DNA of 64,000 nucleotides from Streptomyces sp. 378 (GTDB lineage: Bacteria > Actinomycetota > Actinomycetes > Streptomycetales > Streptomycetaceae): the NCBI RefSeq assembly GCF_030124145.1, contig NZ_JASKMS010000037.1, forward strand, positions 1-64,000. The letters run 5' to 3'. Numbering within the stretch: the first letter of the stretch is position 1; the number at the start of each line of letters is the position of its first letter. This document shows, piece after piece, positions 32,974-41,412 of this stretch. The position numbers and the translations under genes are program-made. The notes under the pieces are model-generated. The model did not search any database, was not told the DNA's origin, and saw only the letters and a program-made list of their open reading frames with translations.

Positions 32974-34443
32974 ATGGGTTCGGAGCAGATCCGCCGCTGG
33001 GAGTCGGGAGCGCTGGCGCACGCCGTGACGGATCCCTTCGGGCAGGGCCCCGTTCCGTGGCTGCGCGGCAACGTGACGTACTTCGACGACTCGGGCCAGG
33101 TCGTCCCCTGGTACGTGGACCAGGACGCGCCGCATCCGTCGAAGAAGGGCACGGGCGGCCCCCGCGCGGCCGACGACGTGCACCGCCAGATCAAGGGCTT
33201 CACCTCCACCGCCGCGGTCGCGCCCGGCGAGGCCATCGACTTCCACGTCACCGTCGACCCACCGCAGCAGTTCGCCGTCGACATCTACCGCATCGGTCAC
33301 TACGGCGGTGACGGCGCCGCGAAGATCACCACCAGCCCTCGGCTGTCCGGCATCGTCCAGCCCGCGCCGCTCACCGCGGACCGTACGGTCTCCTGCCACC
33401 ACTGGTGGCTGTCCTGGCGGCTCCAGGTCCCGTCGTACTGGAACATCGGCGCGTACGTCGCCGTCCTCACCACCACCGACGGCTACCGCTCCCACGTGCC
33501 CTTCACCGTCCGCCACGACCAGCCCGCCGACCTGCTGCTCGTGCTGCCCGACGTCACCTGGCAGGCCTACAACCTCTACCCGGAGGACGGCCGCACCGGT
33601 GCCAGCCTCTACCACGCCTGGGACGAGCAGGGCCGCCTGCTCGGCGAGTCCGACGCCGCCACGACGGTCTCCTTCGACCGTCCCTACGCGGGCGCCGGCC
33701 TCCCCCTGCACGTCGGCCACGCCTACGACTTCATCCGCTGGGCCGAGCGCTACGGCTACGACGTGGCCTACGCCGACGCGAGCGACCTGCACGCGGGCCA
33801 TGTCGACCCCACCCGCTACCGGGGGCTGGTCTTCCCGGGCCACGACGAGTACTGGTCGGCCGCCATGCGCGCCACCGTGGAGTTCGCCCGCGACGCCGGC
33901 ACCTCGCTCGTCTTCCTCTCCGCGAACTCCCTGTACTGGCAGGTGGAGCTGGGACCCTCCCCGTCCGGAGTCCCCGACCGGCTGCTGACCTGCCGCAAGC
34001 GCAGGGGCCCGGGGAAGCCGGTGCTGTGGCGGGAGATCGACCGCGCGGAGCAGCAGCTCCTGGGCATCCAGTACGCCGGGCCCGTCCCCGAGCCGCATCC
34101 GCTGATCGTCCGCAACGCCGGGCACTGGCTGTGGGAGGCGACCGGGGCGCACGAGGGCGACGAGATCGAGAACCTGGTGGCGGGCGAAGCGGACCGCTAC
34201 TTCCCACGCACCCCGCTGCCCGAGCACGAGGAGCGCATGCTGCTCGCCCACTCCCCGTACACCGACAAGGACGGCATCCTGCGCCACCAGGAGACGTCCC
34301 TGTACCGCGCCCCCTCCGGCGCCTGGGTCTTCGCAGCAGGAACGTTCGCCTGGTCACCGGCCCTGGACCGCCCCGGCCACGTCGACACGCGCGTCCAGCG
34401 CGCCACCGCCAATCTCCTGGACCGCATCTGCAAACGCGACTGA
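32974..34443 (+). CDS. N,N-dimethylformamidase large-subunit-like protein
   Basis: A 489-residue protein starting MGSEQIRRWESGALAHAV, with GGGGAGGGG upstream. It carries the domain pattern of the dimethylformamidase beta-subunit family: an N-terminal beta-sandwich with VDIYRIGHYGGDGA, then a class-I-amidotransferase-like core with DVTWQAYNLYPEDGRTGASL, YRGLVFPGHDEYWS and LVFLSANSLYWQVEL. Relatives that hydrolyse DMF use an unusual iron site; most actinobacterial homologues are uncharacterised and often exported, but no signal peptide is seen here. The substrate is unknown. purC follows after a 122-base gap. Confidence 0.8.
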   Translation: MGSEQIRRWESGALAHAVTDPFGQGPVPWLRGNVTYFDDSGQVVPWYVDQDAPHPSKKGTGGPRAADDVHRQIKGFTSTAAVAPGEAIDFHVTVDPPQQFAVDIYRIGHYGGDGAAKITTSPRLSGIVQPAPLTADRTVSCHHWWLSWRLQVPSYWNIGAYVAVLTTTDGYRSHVPFTVRHDQPADLLLVLPDVTWQAYNLYPEDGRTGASLYHAWDEQGRLLGESDAATTVSFDRPYAGAGLPLHVGHAYDFIRWAERYGYDVAYADASDLHAGHVDPTRYRGLVFPGHDEYWSAAMRATVEFARDAGTSLVFLSANSLYWQVELGPSPSGVPDRLLTCRKRRGPGKPVLWREIDRAEQQLLGIQYAGPVPEPHPLIVRNAGHWLWEATGAHEGDEIENLVAGEADRYFPRTPLPEHEERMLLAHSPYTDKDGILRHQETSLYRAPSGAWVFAAGTFAWSPALDRPGHVDTRVQRATANLLDRICKRD

Positions 34444-34565
34444 CCCCCTGTCGGTGATCAGGCCGGAGTACGGGAGAATCGAGCCACTTGGGGCCGCCCG
34501 TCGCCCACCCCCGCCCTGCTCGGGCCTTTCGGGCGCCCCTTTGTTCTCGACCACGGGGAGGAACC

Positions 34566-35465
34566 GTGTCCGGATTCGTCGAAAAGCCCGAGCCGCTCCA
34601 GATTCCGGGCCTGGTACATCTGCACACCGGCAAGGTGCGCGAGCTGTACCGGAACGAGGTGGGCGACCTCGTGATGGTCGCCAGCGACCGCATCTCCGCT
34701 TACGACTGGGTGCTGCCCACCGAGATCCCCGACAAGGGCCGGATCCTCACCCAGCTGTCCCTGTGGTGGTTCGACCGGCTCGCCGACCTGGTCCCGAACC
34801 ACGTCCTGAGCACGGAACTGCCCGAGGGCGCCCCGGCCGACTGGGCGGGCCGCACACTCGTCTGCAAGTCGCTGCGGATGGTCCCGGTGGAGTGCGTGGC
34901 CCGCGGCTACCTCACCGGCTCCGGCCTCGCCGAGTACCGACAGACCCGCACGGTCTGCGGCCTCGCCCTGCCGGAGGGCCTGACCGACGGCAGTGAACTG
35001 CCCGCCCCGATCTTCACCCCGGCCACCAAGGCCGCCGTCGGCGAGCACGACGAGAACGTCTCCTACGAGGAGGTCGCCCGCCAGGTCGGCGCCGACACCG
35101 CGGCCCGGCTGCGCCAGGCGACCCTCGCGGTCTACTCCCGGGGCCGGGACATCGCCCGGGAGAGGGGCATCATCCTCGCGGACACGAAGTTCGAGTTCGG
35201 CTTCGAGGGCGAGGACCTGGTCCTCGCGGACGAGGTCCTCACCGCGGACTCCTCCCGCTTCTGGCCGGCCGACCAGTGGCAGCCGGGCCGCGCGCAGCCG
35301 TCGTACGACAAGCAGTTCGTCCGCGACTGGCTGACCTCGCCGGAGTCCGGCTGGGACCGGGGGAGTGAGCAGCCGCCGCCCGCCCTGCCCCAGCAGGTCG
35401 TCGACGCCACCCGCGCCAAGTACGTCGAGGCGTACGAGCGCCTGACCGGCACGAGCTGGTCGTAG
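34566..35465 (+). CDS. purC: Phosphoribosylaminoimidazole-succinocarboxamide synthase
   Basis: A 299-residue SAICAR synthetase from GTG 34566, with GGGGAGG four bases before. It contains HTGKVRELYRNEVGDLVMVA and SDRISAYDWVLPTEIPDKG (the family start), VECVARGYLTGSGLAEY and FTPATKAAVGEHDENVSY, and DTKFEFGFEGEDLVLADEVL at the metal/ATP site. It couples CAIR and aspartate with ATP. The length and all core motifs are normal. A terminator follows immediately. Confidence 0.97.
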   Translation: MSGFVEKPEPLQIPGLVHLHTGKVRELYRNEVGDLVMVASDRISAYDWVLPTEIPDKGRILTQLSLWWFDRLADLVPNHVLSTELPEGAPADWAGRTLVCKSLRMVPVECVARGYLTGSGLAEYRQTRTVCGLALPEGLTDGSELPAPIFTPATKAAVGEHDENVSYEEVARQVGADTAARLRQATLAVYSRGRDIARERGIILADTKFEFGFEGEDLVLADEVLTADSSRFWPADQWQPGRAQPSYDKQFVRDWLTSPESGWDRGSEQPPPALPQQVVDATRAKYVEAYERLTGTSWS

Positions 35466-35471
35466 TACGCG

Positions 35472-35505
35472 GAGAAGCCCCCCGGCCGGAACCGGGGGGC
35501 TTCTC
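35472..35505. terminator. Bidirectional terminator between purC and tRNA-Gly
   Basis: GAGAAGCCCCCCGG pairs with CCGGGGGGCTTCTC around a short loop. It can serve purC on the plus strand and the tRNA-Gly on the minus strand, whose 3' end is six bases away. Confidence 0.8.
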
Positions 35506-35510
35506 GATGG

Positions 35511-35583
35511 AGCGAACGACGAGGTTCGAACTCGCGACCTCAACCTTGGCAAGGTTGCGCTCTACCAACTGAGCTACGTTCGC
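35511..35583 (-). tRNA. tRNA-Gly(GCC)
   Basis: A 73-nt tRNA, acceptor stem GCGAACG/CGTTCGC, anticodon loop TTGCCAA with anticodon GCC, D-loop AGTTGGTAGA and T-loop TTCGAAC normal. It is nearly identical to the copy at 39423-39495, with compensated changes in the acceptor stem. Confidence 0.93.
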
Positions 35584-35605
35584 ATGCGCCGTGGCGCGAG
35601 AACCA

Positions 35606-36226
35606 CTATACCCAACCTCGCTCCCGCGCGAGCCGCACCGCCGCATGCCGGTTCTCCGCCCCGAGCTTCGACACGGCCGACGACAGATAGTTCCGCACGG
35701 TCCCCTGGGACAGCGCGGCCCGCCGGGCGATCTCCGCGACCGGCGCCCCGTCGGCCGCGAGTTCCAGGACCTCCGCCTCCCGCGCGGTCAGCGGCGAGTC
35801 CCCGGCGGCGATCGCGTCGGCGGCCAACTCCGGGTCGACGTAACGGTTCCCGGCGTGCACCGTGCGGATGATCTCCGCGAGCCGCTGCGCGCTCACCGTC
35901 TTCGGCACGAACCCCCGCACCCCGGCCTCCAGCGCCCGCTTCAGGTGCCCGGGCCGCCCGTGACCGGTGACGATGAGGACCCTGCAGCCGGGCAGTTCGG
36001 CCCGCAGGGATGTGGCGACCTTCACACCGTCGGCTCCGGGCATCTGGAGATCCAGCACGGCGACATCGGGCTGGTGCGCCCGGGCCATCGCCATCGCCTC
36101 GGGCCCGGTGGCCGCCTCGGCGACGACCATGAGGTCGTCCTCCAGCGACAGCAGCGCGGCGAGTGCTCCCCGGATGAGGTGCTCGTCGTCGGCGAGCAGC
36201 AGCCGCACGGGCTCCGCGACCGTCAT
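35606..36226 (-). CDS. NarL/FixJ-family response regulator
   Basis: A 206-residue two-component regulator. The receiver domain has acidic DDEH near residue 13, the phospho-acceptor Asp in VAVLDLQMPG and the conserved Lys in GFVPKTVS. A LuxR-type HTH follows (SPLTAREAEVLELAADGAPV and VRNYLSSAVSKLGAENR). It overlaps the histidine kinase gene by four bases and forms a unit with that kinase and a two-gene ABC exporter. It probably responds to membrane or antibiotic-like stress by controlling the exporter, by analogy with DesR/LiaR-type systems. Confidence 0.92.
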   Translation of the reverse strand: MTVAEPVRLLLADDEHLIRGALAALLSLEDDLMVVAEAATGPEAMAMARAHQPDVAVLDLQMPGADGVKVATSLRAELPGCRVLIVTGHGRPGHLKRALEAGVRGFVPKTVSAQRLAEIIRTVHAGNRYVDPELAADAIAAGDSPLTAREAEVLELAADGAPVAEIARRAALSQGTVRNYLSSAVSKLGAENRHAAVRLARERGWV

Positions 36227-37497
36227 CGCGTGACCTCGCTCACCGCACGCACGGCGACAGCGGCCGGAACGGTGCCGGACGCAGCGGGCAGCGGAACCTC
36301 CGCCGTCAGCCGGAACAGCCCCCGCCCCGCGGGCTCGGCGTCCAGCGTCCCGTCGAGCTCCGCCAGCCGCTCCCGCAACCCGGCGAGCCCCGAACCGGGG
36401 GGCCCGGACGCGGGTTCCGTCCCCGTCTCGCTCACTCCGTCATTCTCCACGGACAGCACCACTCGCCCCTCCAGCACCCGCAGTCGCACCTCACACCGCC
36501 GCGCGTCCCCATGCCGCAGGACGTTCGTCGCGGCCTCCCGCACCACCCACCCCAGGGCGGACTGCACGGTGGTCGGCAGTCCGGTCACCGTCGCCCCGCC
36601 GACCGTGCAGTCGATGCCGGCCGCCGCCAGCACTCCTTGCGCACCGGCGAGTTCCGACGCCAGGTCGGTCTCCCGGTAGCCGCGCACGACCTCCCGCACC
36701 TCGCGCTGCGACTCCTGCGCGAGCCGCTGCACCTCGACCATCTGCGCCACGGCCTCCGGCCGCCCTCGCTGGGCCAGCTGCACCGCCAGCTCGCTCTTCA
36801 GCGCGATCACGGCGAGGTTGCGCCCCATCACGTCGTGCAGATCCCGCCCGAACCGCAGCCGCTCCTCGGCGACGGCGAGCCGGGCCCGGGTCTCGCGGGC
36901 CTCGTCGAGTTCGTAGACGGCGTTGAGCAGCCACACGGAGAAGACGGCCGTGAAAGCGATGAACACGCCGCCGATCAGCACGATCAGCGCCGTGGTCAGC
37001 GCCGTGAGCACGGGGGCGCCGAGCGTGAACGTCACGGTCCCGGCCCCTGCCGCGAAGCCGCCCGCGATGGCGAACGCGCGCCGCCGGTCGCGGACGCCGA
37101 GCGCGATGATGCCGGGGCCGAAGATCAGGATCACTCCGAAGACACCGCCGGCGGCGGTGTCGACGCGCTCGCCGTCGGGTCCGAGCTCGGCGATCGCGAT
37201 CGCGGCGGCGGCGATCGCGGCGGTGACGGCGGCCAGCGTCCACATCAGTTTGACGGGCTGGGGCCTGCGGCCACGCGTCCAGTCGATCGCCCGGGACACG
37301 GTCACGAAGCAGAGGGCGGCGTGCACGGCCACCACCAGCAGGGCGGTACTGCCCCGCCGCGCCCCGAGCGGGGCCACGGAGGTGAGCCCGACGGAGAAGA
37401 ACTCCATCACCGCGAAGGAGTGGAACGACCACCGCGTGTATGTCTCGACCTTCTCCGGCGTGCTCTTGTGCCGCCACCACCTGCCCGGCGCGCGCAT
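36223..37497 (-). CDS. Sensor histidine kinase (HisKA_3 type)
   Basis: A 424-residue membrane kinase. The ATG at 37497 is chosen because GGGGGAG lies ten bases upstream; the open frame runs further. Five to six hydrophobic helices fill about residues 25-195, with no large outside domain. The dimerisation helix has the phospho-acceptor His in RFGRDLHDVMGRNLAVIALK, followed by an ATPase domain (VVREAATNVLRHGDARRCEV and GSGLAGLRERLAELDG). It is the partner of the downstream NarL-type regulator. It lies 22 bases after the ABC permease gene, suggesting the exporter is controlled by or senses for this pair. Confidence 0.9.
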   Translation of the reverse strand: MRAPGRWWRHKSTPEKVETYTRWSFHSFAVMEFFSVGLTSVAPLGARRGSTALLVVAVHAALCFVTVSRAIDWTRGRRPQPVKLMWTLAAVTAAIAAAAIAIAELGPDGERVDTAAGGVFGVILIFGPGIIALGVRDRRRAFAIAGGFAAGAGTVTFTLGAPVLTALTTALIVLIGGVFIAFTAVFSVWLLNAVYELDEARETRARLAVAEERLRFGRDLHDVMGRNLAVIALKSELAVQLAQRGRPEAVAQMVEVQRLAQESQREVREVVRGYRETDLASELAGAQGVLAAAGIDCTVGGATVTGLPTTVQSALGWVVREAATNVLRHGDARRCEVRLRVLEGRVVLSVENDGVSETGTEPASGPPGSGLAGLRERLAELDGTLDAEPAGRGLFRLTAEVPLPAASGTVPAAVAVRAVSEVTR

Positions 37498-37519
37498 CGG
37501 CCCGTCACTCCCCCTTCGG

Positions 37520-38323
37520 TCAGTGCCGTGGTTCCCAGCGGAACCACCGCCGTACAGCAAACACCGCGATGAGGATCCAGGCCATGGCGGTCCCGAGGGC
37601 GCCGAGTGCCTCGTACGCGGAGAGGGACCCGGTCCAGCCGCCGCGCACCAGGGTGACGACGGGCGTCAGCGGCAGCAGTTCGCAGACGGAGGCGACCCGG
37701 TCCGGGAGCAGTTCCAGCGGCACGAACATGCCGGAGCCGATCATCGAGACCATCAGCAGGGGCATGGGCGTGACCTGGGCGCTCTCGCCGGTCCGGGTGA
37801 AGCTCGCGGTGGCCGCGGCGAGGGCGGCGCACATCACCAGGCCCGACAGCAGGCCGAGGACGACCAGATGGGGCGCCGACGGCGCGGACAGGTCCAGCAG
37901 CGCGACGCAGCCGGCCGCCAGCAGCAGGCACTGCGCCAGCCCGGTGAGGACGGCCGGCAGCGCGGAGCCGGCCAGGATCTCGATGTCCCGCAGCTCCCCG
38001 GTGCGCAGCCGCTTGAGGACGAGCTCCTCACGCCGGACGACGAACGCGCCGACGAGCACCGAGTAGACGGCGAACAGCAGGGAGAAGCCGACGGCGGCGG
38101 GCAGCACCAGGGTGCCGGTGTTCAGCCCCGCCTCGGCGAGGTCCATCTCCCGCGCCGCCGACCGCACGCTGATCGGCATCAGCAGCGGCACGAACAGTGC
38201 GGCGAAGAGCGCTCCCCGGGTCCGCCCGAGCAGGGTCAGTTCGGCGCGGGCCAGAGCGGTCATCCGGCTCAGCGGGGTGGTCGTGGCCGGTGCCGGGCGG
38301 GGCGTGGTGCGGGTGGTGCTCAT
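37520..38323 (-). CDS. ABC-2 type transporter permease
   Basis: A 267-residue protein with about six hydrophobic helices in the ABC-2 pattern, such as FAALFVPLLMPISVRSA, TLVLPAAVGFSLLFAVYSVL, LVVLGLLSGLVMCAALAAAT and AMAWILIAVFAVRRWF. The start ATG overlaps the ATPase stop by four bases. Together they form a drug or lipid exporter of the DRA/CcmA-like type commonly coupled to HisKA_3/NarL two-component systems in Gram-positive bacteria. Substrate unknown. Confidence 0.88.
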   Translation of the reverse strand: MSTTRTTPRPAPATTTPLSRMTALARAELTLLGRTRGALFAALFVPLLMPISVRSAAREMDLAEAGLNTGTLVLPAAVGFSLLFAVYSVLVGAFVVRREELVLKRLRTGELRDIEILAGSALPAVLTGLAQCLLLAAGCVALLDLSAPSAPHLVVLGLLSGLVMCAALAAATASFTRTGESAQVTPMPLLMVSMIGSGMFVPLELLPDRVASVCELLPLTPVVTLVRGGWTGSLSAYEALGALGTAMAWILIAVFAVRRWFRWEPRH

Positions 38324-39291
38324 GCCGCGTACTCCTTGGTCGTCAGGCCCGGGGACCGTTCGGCGGAGGCGTTCCCGGCGATGCCCAGGAAGGCTTCCTC
38401 CAGGGAGGCCGAGCGCATGTCGAGGCGGCGCAGCTCCACCCGGGCCCGGGCGGCCCACATCAGCAGTCCGGTGGCCGTCCGCTGCAGTTCGCGCGTACGG
38501 AGCCGGACGATGCGGCCGTCGGTCTCGTGGCCGGACACGCCCAGCTCGTCCAGCGGCGGAAGATCGCCGACGAAGTATCCGTCGGGCAGTTCGAAGGAGA
38601 TCCGCGACGGTTCCGACGCGGTCACCTCGGCCGGGGTCCCGGTGGTGGCGATGCGCCCCTCGTGCATGATCGCCAGCCGGTCGGCGAGGTGCTCGGCCTC
38701 CTCCAGGTAGTGCGTGGTCAGCAGCACCGTCGTCCCGCGGTCGCGCAGCGCGCTCACCAACTCCCAGGTGGCCCGGCGGCCTTCGGCGTCCAGCCCGGTG
38801 GAGGGCTCGTCGAGGAAGAGCACCTCGGGATCGCCGAGCAGGGCGAGCGCCAGGTCGAGACGGCGCCGCTGGCCGCCGGACAGCTGCTTGACCCGGGTGC
38901 CGGCCTTCGACTCCAGGCCGACCAGCGCCAGCACCTCCGCCGGGGGCCGTGCCCCGCTCACGCATCCCGCCCACATCCGCGCGGTCTCCGCGACGGTGAG
39001 CTCGGACGGGAAGCCGCCTTCCTGGAGCATCACGCCGGTGCGGGGTCGTACGGCGGCCCGGTCGGTGTACGGGTCGTGTCCGAGGACCCGCACGCTGCCG
39101 CCGGCCGGCTGCGCGAGACCCTCCAGGACTTCGACGGTCGAGGTCTTGCCCGCGCCGTTGGTGCCGAGCAGTGCGAAGATCTCCGCGCGCCGTACGGAAA
39201 AGCTGATGCCGCGTACGGCCTCGAACCCGCCCCCGTACACACGCCGCAGGTCAGTGACCTCAATCACGTGTTCGTGTCCGTTGGATTCCAT
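38320..39291 (-). CDS. ABC transporter ATP-binding protein
   Basis: A 323-residue ATPase. Walker A is LLGTNGAGKTSTVEVL, the signature KQLSGGQRRRLDLALALLGD, and Walker B EVLFLDEPSTGLDAEGR, with the switch His in VLLTTHYLEEAEHLADRL. A C-terminal extension of about 100 residues is typical of DRA-type drug exporters. It is first in the order ATPase-permease-kinase-regulator on the minus strand. The cassette lies between two tRNA-Gly genes. Confidence 0.93.
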   Translation of the reverse strand: MESNGHEHVIEVTDLRRVYGGGFEAVRGISFSVRRAEIFALLGTNGAGKTSTVEVLEGLAQPAGGSVRVLGHDPYTDRAAVRPRTGVMLQEGGFPSELTVAETARMWAGCVSGARPPAEVLALVGLESKAGTRVKQLSGGQRRRLDLALALLGDPEVLFLDEPSTGLDAEGRRATWELVSALRDRGTTVLLTTHYLEEAEHLADRLAIMHEGRIATTGTPAEVTASEPSRISFELPDGYFVGDLPPLDELGVSGHETDGRIVRLRTRELQRTATGLLMWAARARVELRRLDMRSASLEEAFLGIAGNASAERSPGLTTKEYAA

Positions 39292-39383
39292 GCCTCAAGC
39301 GTCTCGGCCGTGCGGGCCGGGCAGCAGTGCGCGCTGTCATCACTCGGCATGACAAATGTCAGACGGACGCTCGGAGGCACGAA

Positions 39384-39415
39384 GAAGACCCCGGCCCTGA
39401 GGGGCCGGGGTCTTC
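39384..39415 (-). terminator. Terminator of tRNA-Gly
   Basis: GAAGACCCCGGCCC and GGGCCGGGGTCTTC form a long stem, located eight bases beyond the 3' end of the minus-strand tRNA-Gly. Confidence 0.8.
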
Positions 39416-39422
39416 ATTCCCG

Positions 39423-39495
39423 AGCGGACGACGAGGTTCGAACTCGCGACCTCAACCTTGGCAAGGTTGCGCTCTACCAACTGAGCTACGTCCGC
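39423..39495 (-). tRNA. tRNA-Gly(GCC), second copy
   Basis: 73 nt, acceptor GCGGACG/CGTCCGC, anticodon GCC in loop TTGCCAA. The body is the same as the copy at 35511-35583 apart from the acceptor-stem pair change. Confidence 0.93.
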
Positions 39496-39552
39496 ATATG
39501 CTCCCGATCAGCTTTCACTGACCGGTGCGGGCACCAGCCTACCTGATCCTCC

Positions 39553-39575
39553 CCCGAGCTTTCGACAAGCTCGGG
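39553..39575 (-). terminator. Hairpin downstream of tRNA-Gly(UCC)
   Basis: CCCGAGCTT and AAGCTCGGG form a perfect nine-base stem with loop TCGAC, on the 3' side of the minus-strand tRNA at 39615. Confidence 0.6.
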
Positions 39576-39614
39576 CAGGGGATATCCCCATGAGCGACCG
39601 GTACGGCGATGCAG

Positions 39615-39686
39615 AGCGGGTGACAGGAATCGCACACTGCGCCTTCCCCCTGGAAGGGGGATGTTCTACTACTGAACTACACCCGC
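39615..39686 (-). tRNA. tRNA-Gly(UCC)
   Basis: 72 nt, acceptor GCGGGTG/CACCCGC, anticodon loop CTTCCAG with anticodon TCC between a C-rich and a G-rich stem. T-loop GCGATTC-type sequence is present. Confidence 0.9.
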
Positions 39687-39820
39687 ATGTCTCCGTGAGC
39701 CGGGCCTCTCGGCCTCGCCCCTCGGCGTGCTCCAGACTCTAGCTGATCAGCCGGGGTGCTGCGCAAGTCGGTTGGCGCGAGGGGCGGGTGACCGGGCATC
39801 GGCGGGGGCCCGACGGGCCG

Positions 39821-40138
39821 TCACCGCGCGGCGCTGAACGCCTCGTAGACCTTCTTGGGGATGCGTCCGCGCGCGGGGACGTCCATCTTGTTGGCCTGGG
39901 CCCAGGCGCGCACGGCCGACGGGTCGGGGGCGACCTCCGTCTGCCGGTACGCCTTGCCCGAGCGGGATCGCTTGCGCCCGGCCTCCACGTAGGGCGCGAG
40001 CGCCTTCCGCAGTTCTCCGGCGTTGACTTCACTCAGGTCGATCTCGTACGACTTGCCGTCCAGTCCGAAGGCGATCGTTTCCGCCGCTTCCGAGCCGTCG
40101 ATGTCGTCAAAGAGAGTGACCACGACCTTCTGCGCCAC
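39821..40138 (-). CDS. lsr2: Lsr2-family nucleoid-associated protein
   Basis: A 105-residue H-NS-like silencer. GTG 40138 is chosen because AGGGA sits about ten bases before and the protein then begins VAQKVVVTLFDDIDGSEAAE, as Lsr2 does. The N-terminal oligomerisation part has FGLDGKSYEIDLSEVNAGEL. The DNA-binding half has VRAWAQANKMDVPARGRIPK, including the ARGRIP AT-hook-like core that enters the minor groove. It binds AT-rich and foreign DNA and silences it. The gene is divergent from purS across an unusually AT-rich region that could itself be a target. Confidence 0.9.
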   Translation of the reverse strand: MAQKVVVTLFDDIDGSEAAETIAFGLDGKSYEIDLSEVNAGELRKALAPYVEAGRKRSRSGKAYRQTEVAPDPSAVRAWAQANKMDVPARGRIPKKVYEAFSAAR

Positions 40139-40471
40139 GAATATCGGTCCCTTCATGCGGCACTTTGCCAATTCATTTGTACAGTGCCTGGCAATACATT
40201 GTGAAGCCCGACTAAATCCTTCCGCGTGTCCAGAATCAGGAGGGAGCGGAGTGACTTCGCTGGAAGCGTGGTGGTCGGAGACGGGCGGAGGCAATAGCTT
40301 TCGGGTGTCGATCCGGGATCTTTCCCGAAAATTTCGTGTGCCCCGATGATGCGGTCCCGTTGATGCGGGATCGTGATGACGGTCACGTAGTTTCCTACAA
40401 GTCAACGCGCGTAGAAATTTTGTGCGGGTAGTCTGAAGGGACCTGCTCAGCACCACACACCGGGAGTGCCA
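40139..40471. promoter_or_regulatory. AT-richer divergent lsr2-purS promoter region
   Basis: The 333 bases between the divergent lsr2 and purS genes hold no gene but several AT-rich blocks, for example AATTCATTTGTACAGTG, CAATACATTGTG, ATTTTTCGTG-like AAAATTTCGTG and GTAGAAATTTTGTGC. A possible -10 box for purS is GGGTAGTCTGAAGG near 40430. These blocks are candidate Lsr2 autoregulatory sites; no purine-repressor palindrome is evident. Confidence 0.5.
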
Positions 40472-40735
40472 GTGGCACGCGTCGTAGTCGACGTCATGCT
40501 CAAGCCGGAGATCCTCGACCCCCAGGGCCAGGCGGTGCAGCGCGCACTGCCGCGGCTGGGATTCGAGGGGATCTCGGACGTCCGCCAGGGAAAGCGTTTC
40601 GAACTGGAAGTTGACGGGCCGGTCGACGAGGCCGCCCTCGCCCGCATTCATGATCTTGCGGAGTCCTTCCTCGCGAACACCGTGATCGAGGACTTCACGG
40701 TCCGGGTCGAGGAAGTCGCGGAGGCCGTGAAGTGA
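40472..40735 (+). CDS. purS: Phosphoribosylformylglycinamidine synthase subunit PurS
   Basis: An 87-residue protein from GTG 40472, with GGGAG six bases upstream. It begins VARVVVDVMLKPEILDPQGQ, the family start, and contains GFEGISDVRQGKRFELEVDG. PurS bridges PurL and PurQ in the three-part FGAM synthetase of Gram-positive bacteria and archaea, helping ammonia pass between them. It is first in the purS-purQ-purL operon and overlaps purQ by four bases. Confidence 0.95.
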   Translation: MARVVVDVMLKPEILDPQGQAVQRALPRLGFEGISDVRQGKRFELEVDGPVDEAALARIHDLAESFLANTVIEDFTVRVEEVAEAVK

Positions 40736-41412
40736 CCGCTCGTATTGGCGTCGTCACTTTTCCCGGCAGTCTGGACGACCGCGACACCCAGCGCGCGATC
40801 CGCGTCGCCGGCGCCGAGCCGGTCGCCCTCTGGCACAAGGACAAAGACCTCAAGCAGGTCGACGCCGTGGTGCTGTGCGGTGGATTCTCCTACGGCGACT
40901 ATCTGCGCGCCGGGGCCATCGCCCGTTTCTCGCCGGTGATGGAGCCCCTGCTGGAGCAGGCCAAGGCCGGTCTTCCGGTGCTCGGCATCTGCAACGGCTT
41001 CCAGATCCTCACCGAGGCCCATCTGCTGCCGGGCACGATGCTCCGCAACAACCACCTGCACTTCATCTGCCGTGACCAGAAGCTGCGGGTGGAGAACGCC
41101 GAGACCTCCTGGACCACCGACTACTCGGCCGGTCAGGAGATCCACATCCCGCTGAAGAACAACGACGGGCAGTACGTCGCCGACGCGTACACGCTCGACG
41201 AGCTGGAGGCCGAGGGCCGCGTCGCCTTCCGCTACCTGGACTTCAACCCCAACGGCTCCCAGCGGGACATCGCCGGCGTCACCAACGAGGCCGGAAACGT
41301 GGTCGGCCTCATGCCGCACCCCGAGCACGCCGTCGAGCCGCTGATCGGCACCGGCCGCACCGACGGCCTCCCGTTCTTCACCTCGATCCTCAAGAAGCTG
41401 GTCAACGCATGA
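40732..41412 (+). CDS. purQ: Phosphoribosylformylglycinamidine synthase subunit PurQ
   Basis: A 226-residue class I glutamine amidotransferase that frees ammonia for FGAM synthesis. The nucleophile Cys is in VLGICNGFQILTEAHLLPG, the catalytic His-Glu in GLMPHPEHAVEP, and GFSYGDYLRAGAIA is the oxyanion region. The start is a GTG overlapping the purS stop, and its own stop overlaps the purL start by four bases. Confidence 0.97.
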   Translation: MTARIGVVTFPGSLDDRDTQRAIRVAGAEPVALWHKDKDLKQVDAVVLCGGFSYGDYLRAGAIARFSPVMEPLLEQAKAGLPVLGICNGFQILTEAHLLPGTMLRNNHLHFICRDQKLRVENAETSWTTDYSAGQEIHIPLKNNDGQYVADAYTLDELEAEGRVAFRYLDFNPNGSQRDIAGVTNEAGNVVGLMPHPEHAVEPLIGTGRTDGLPFFTSILKKLVNA

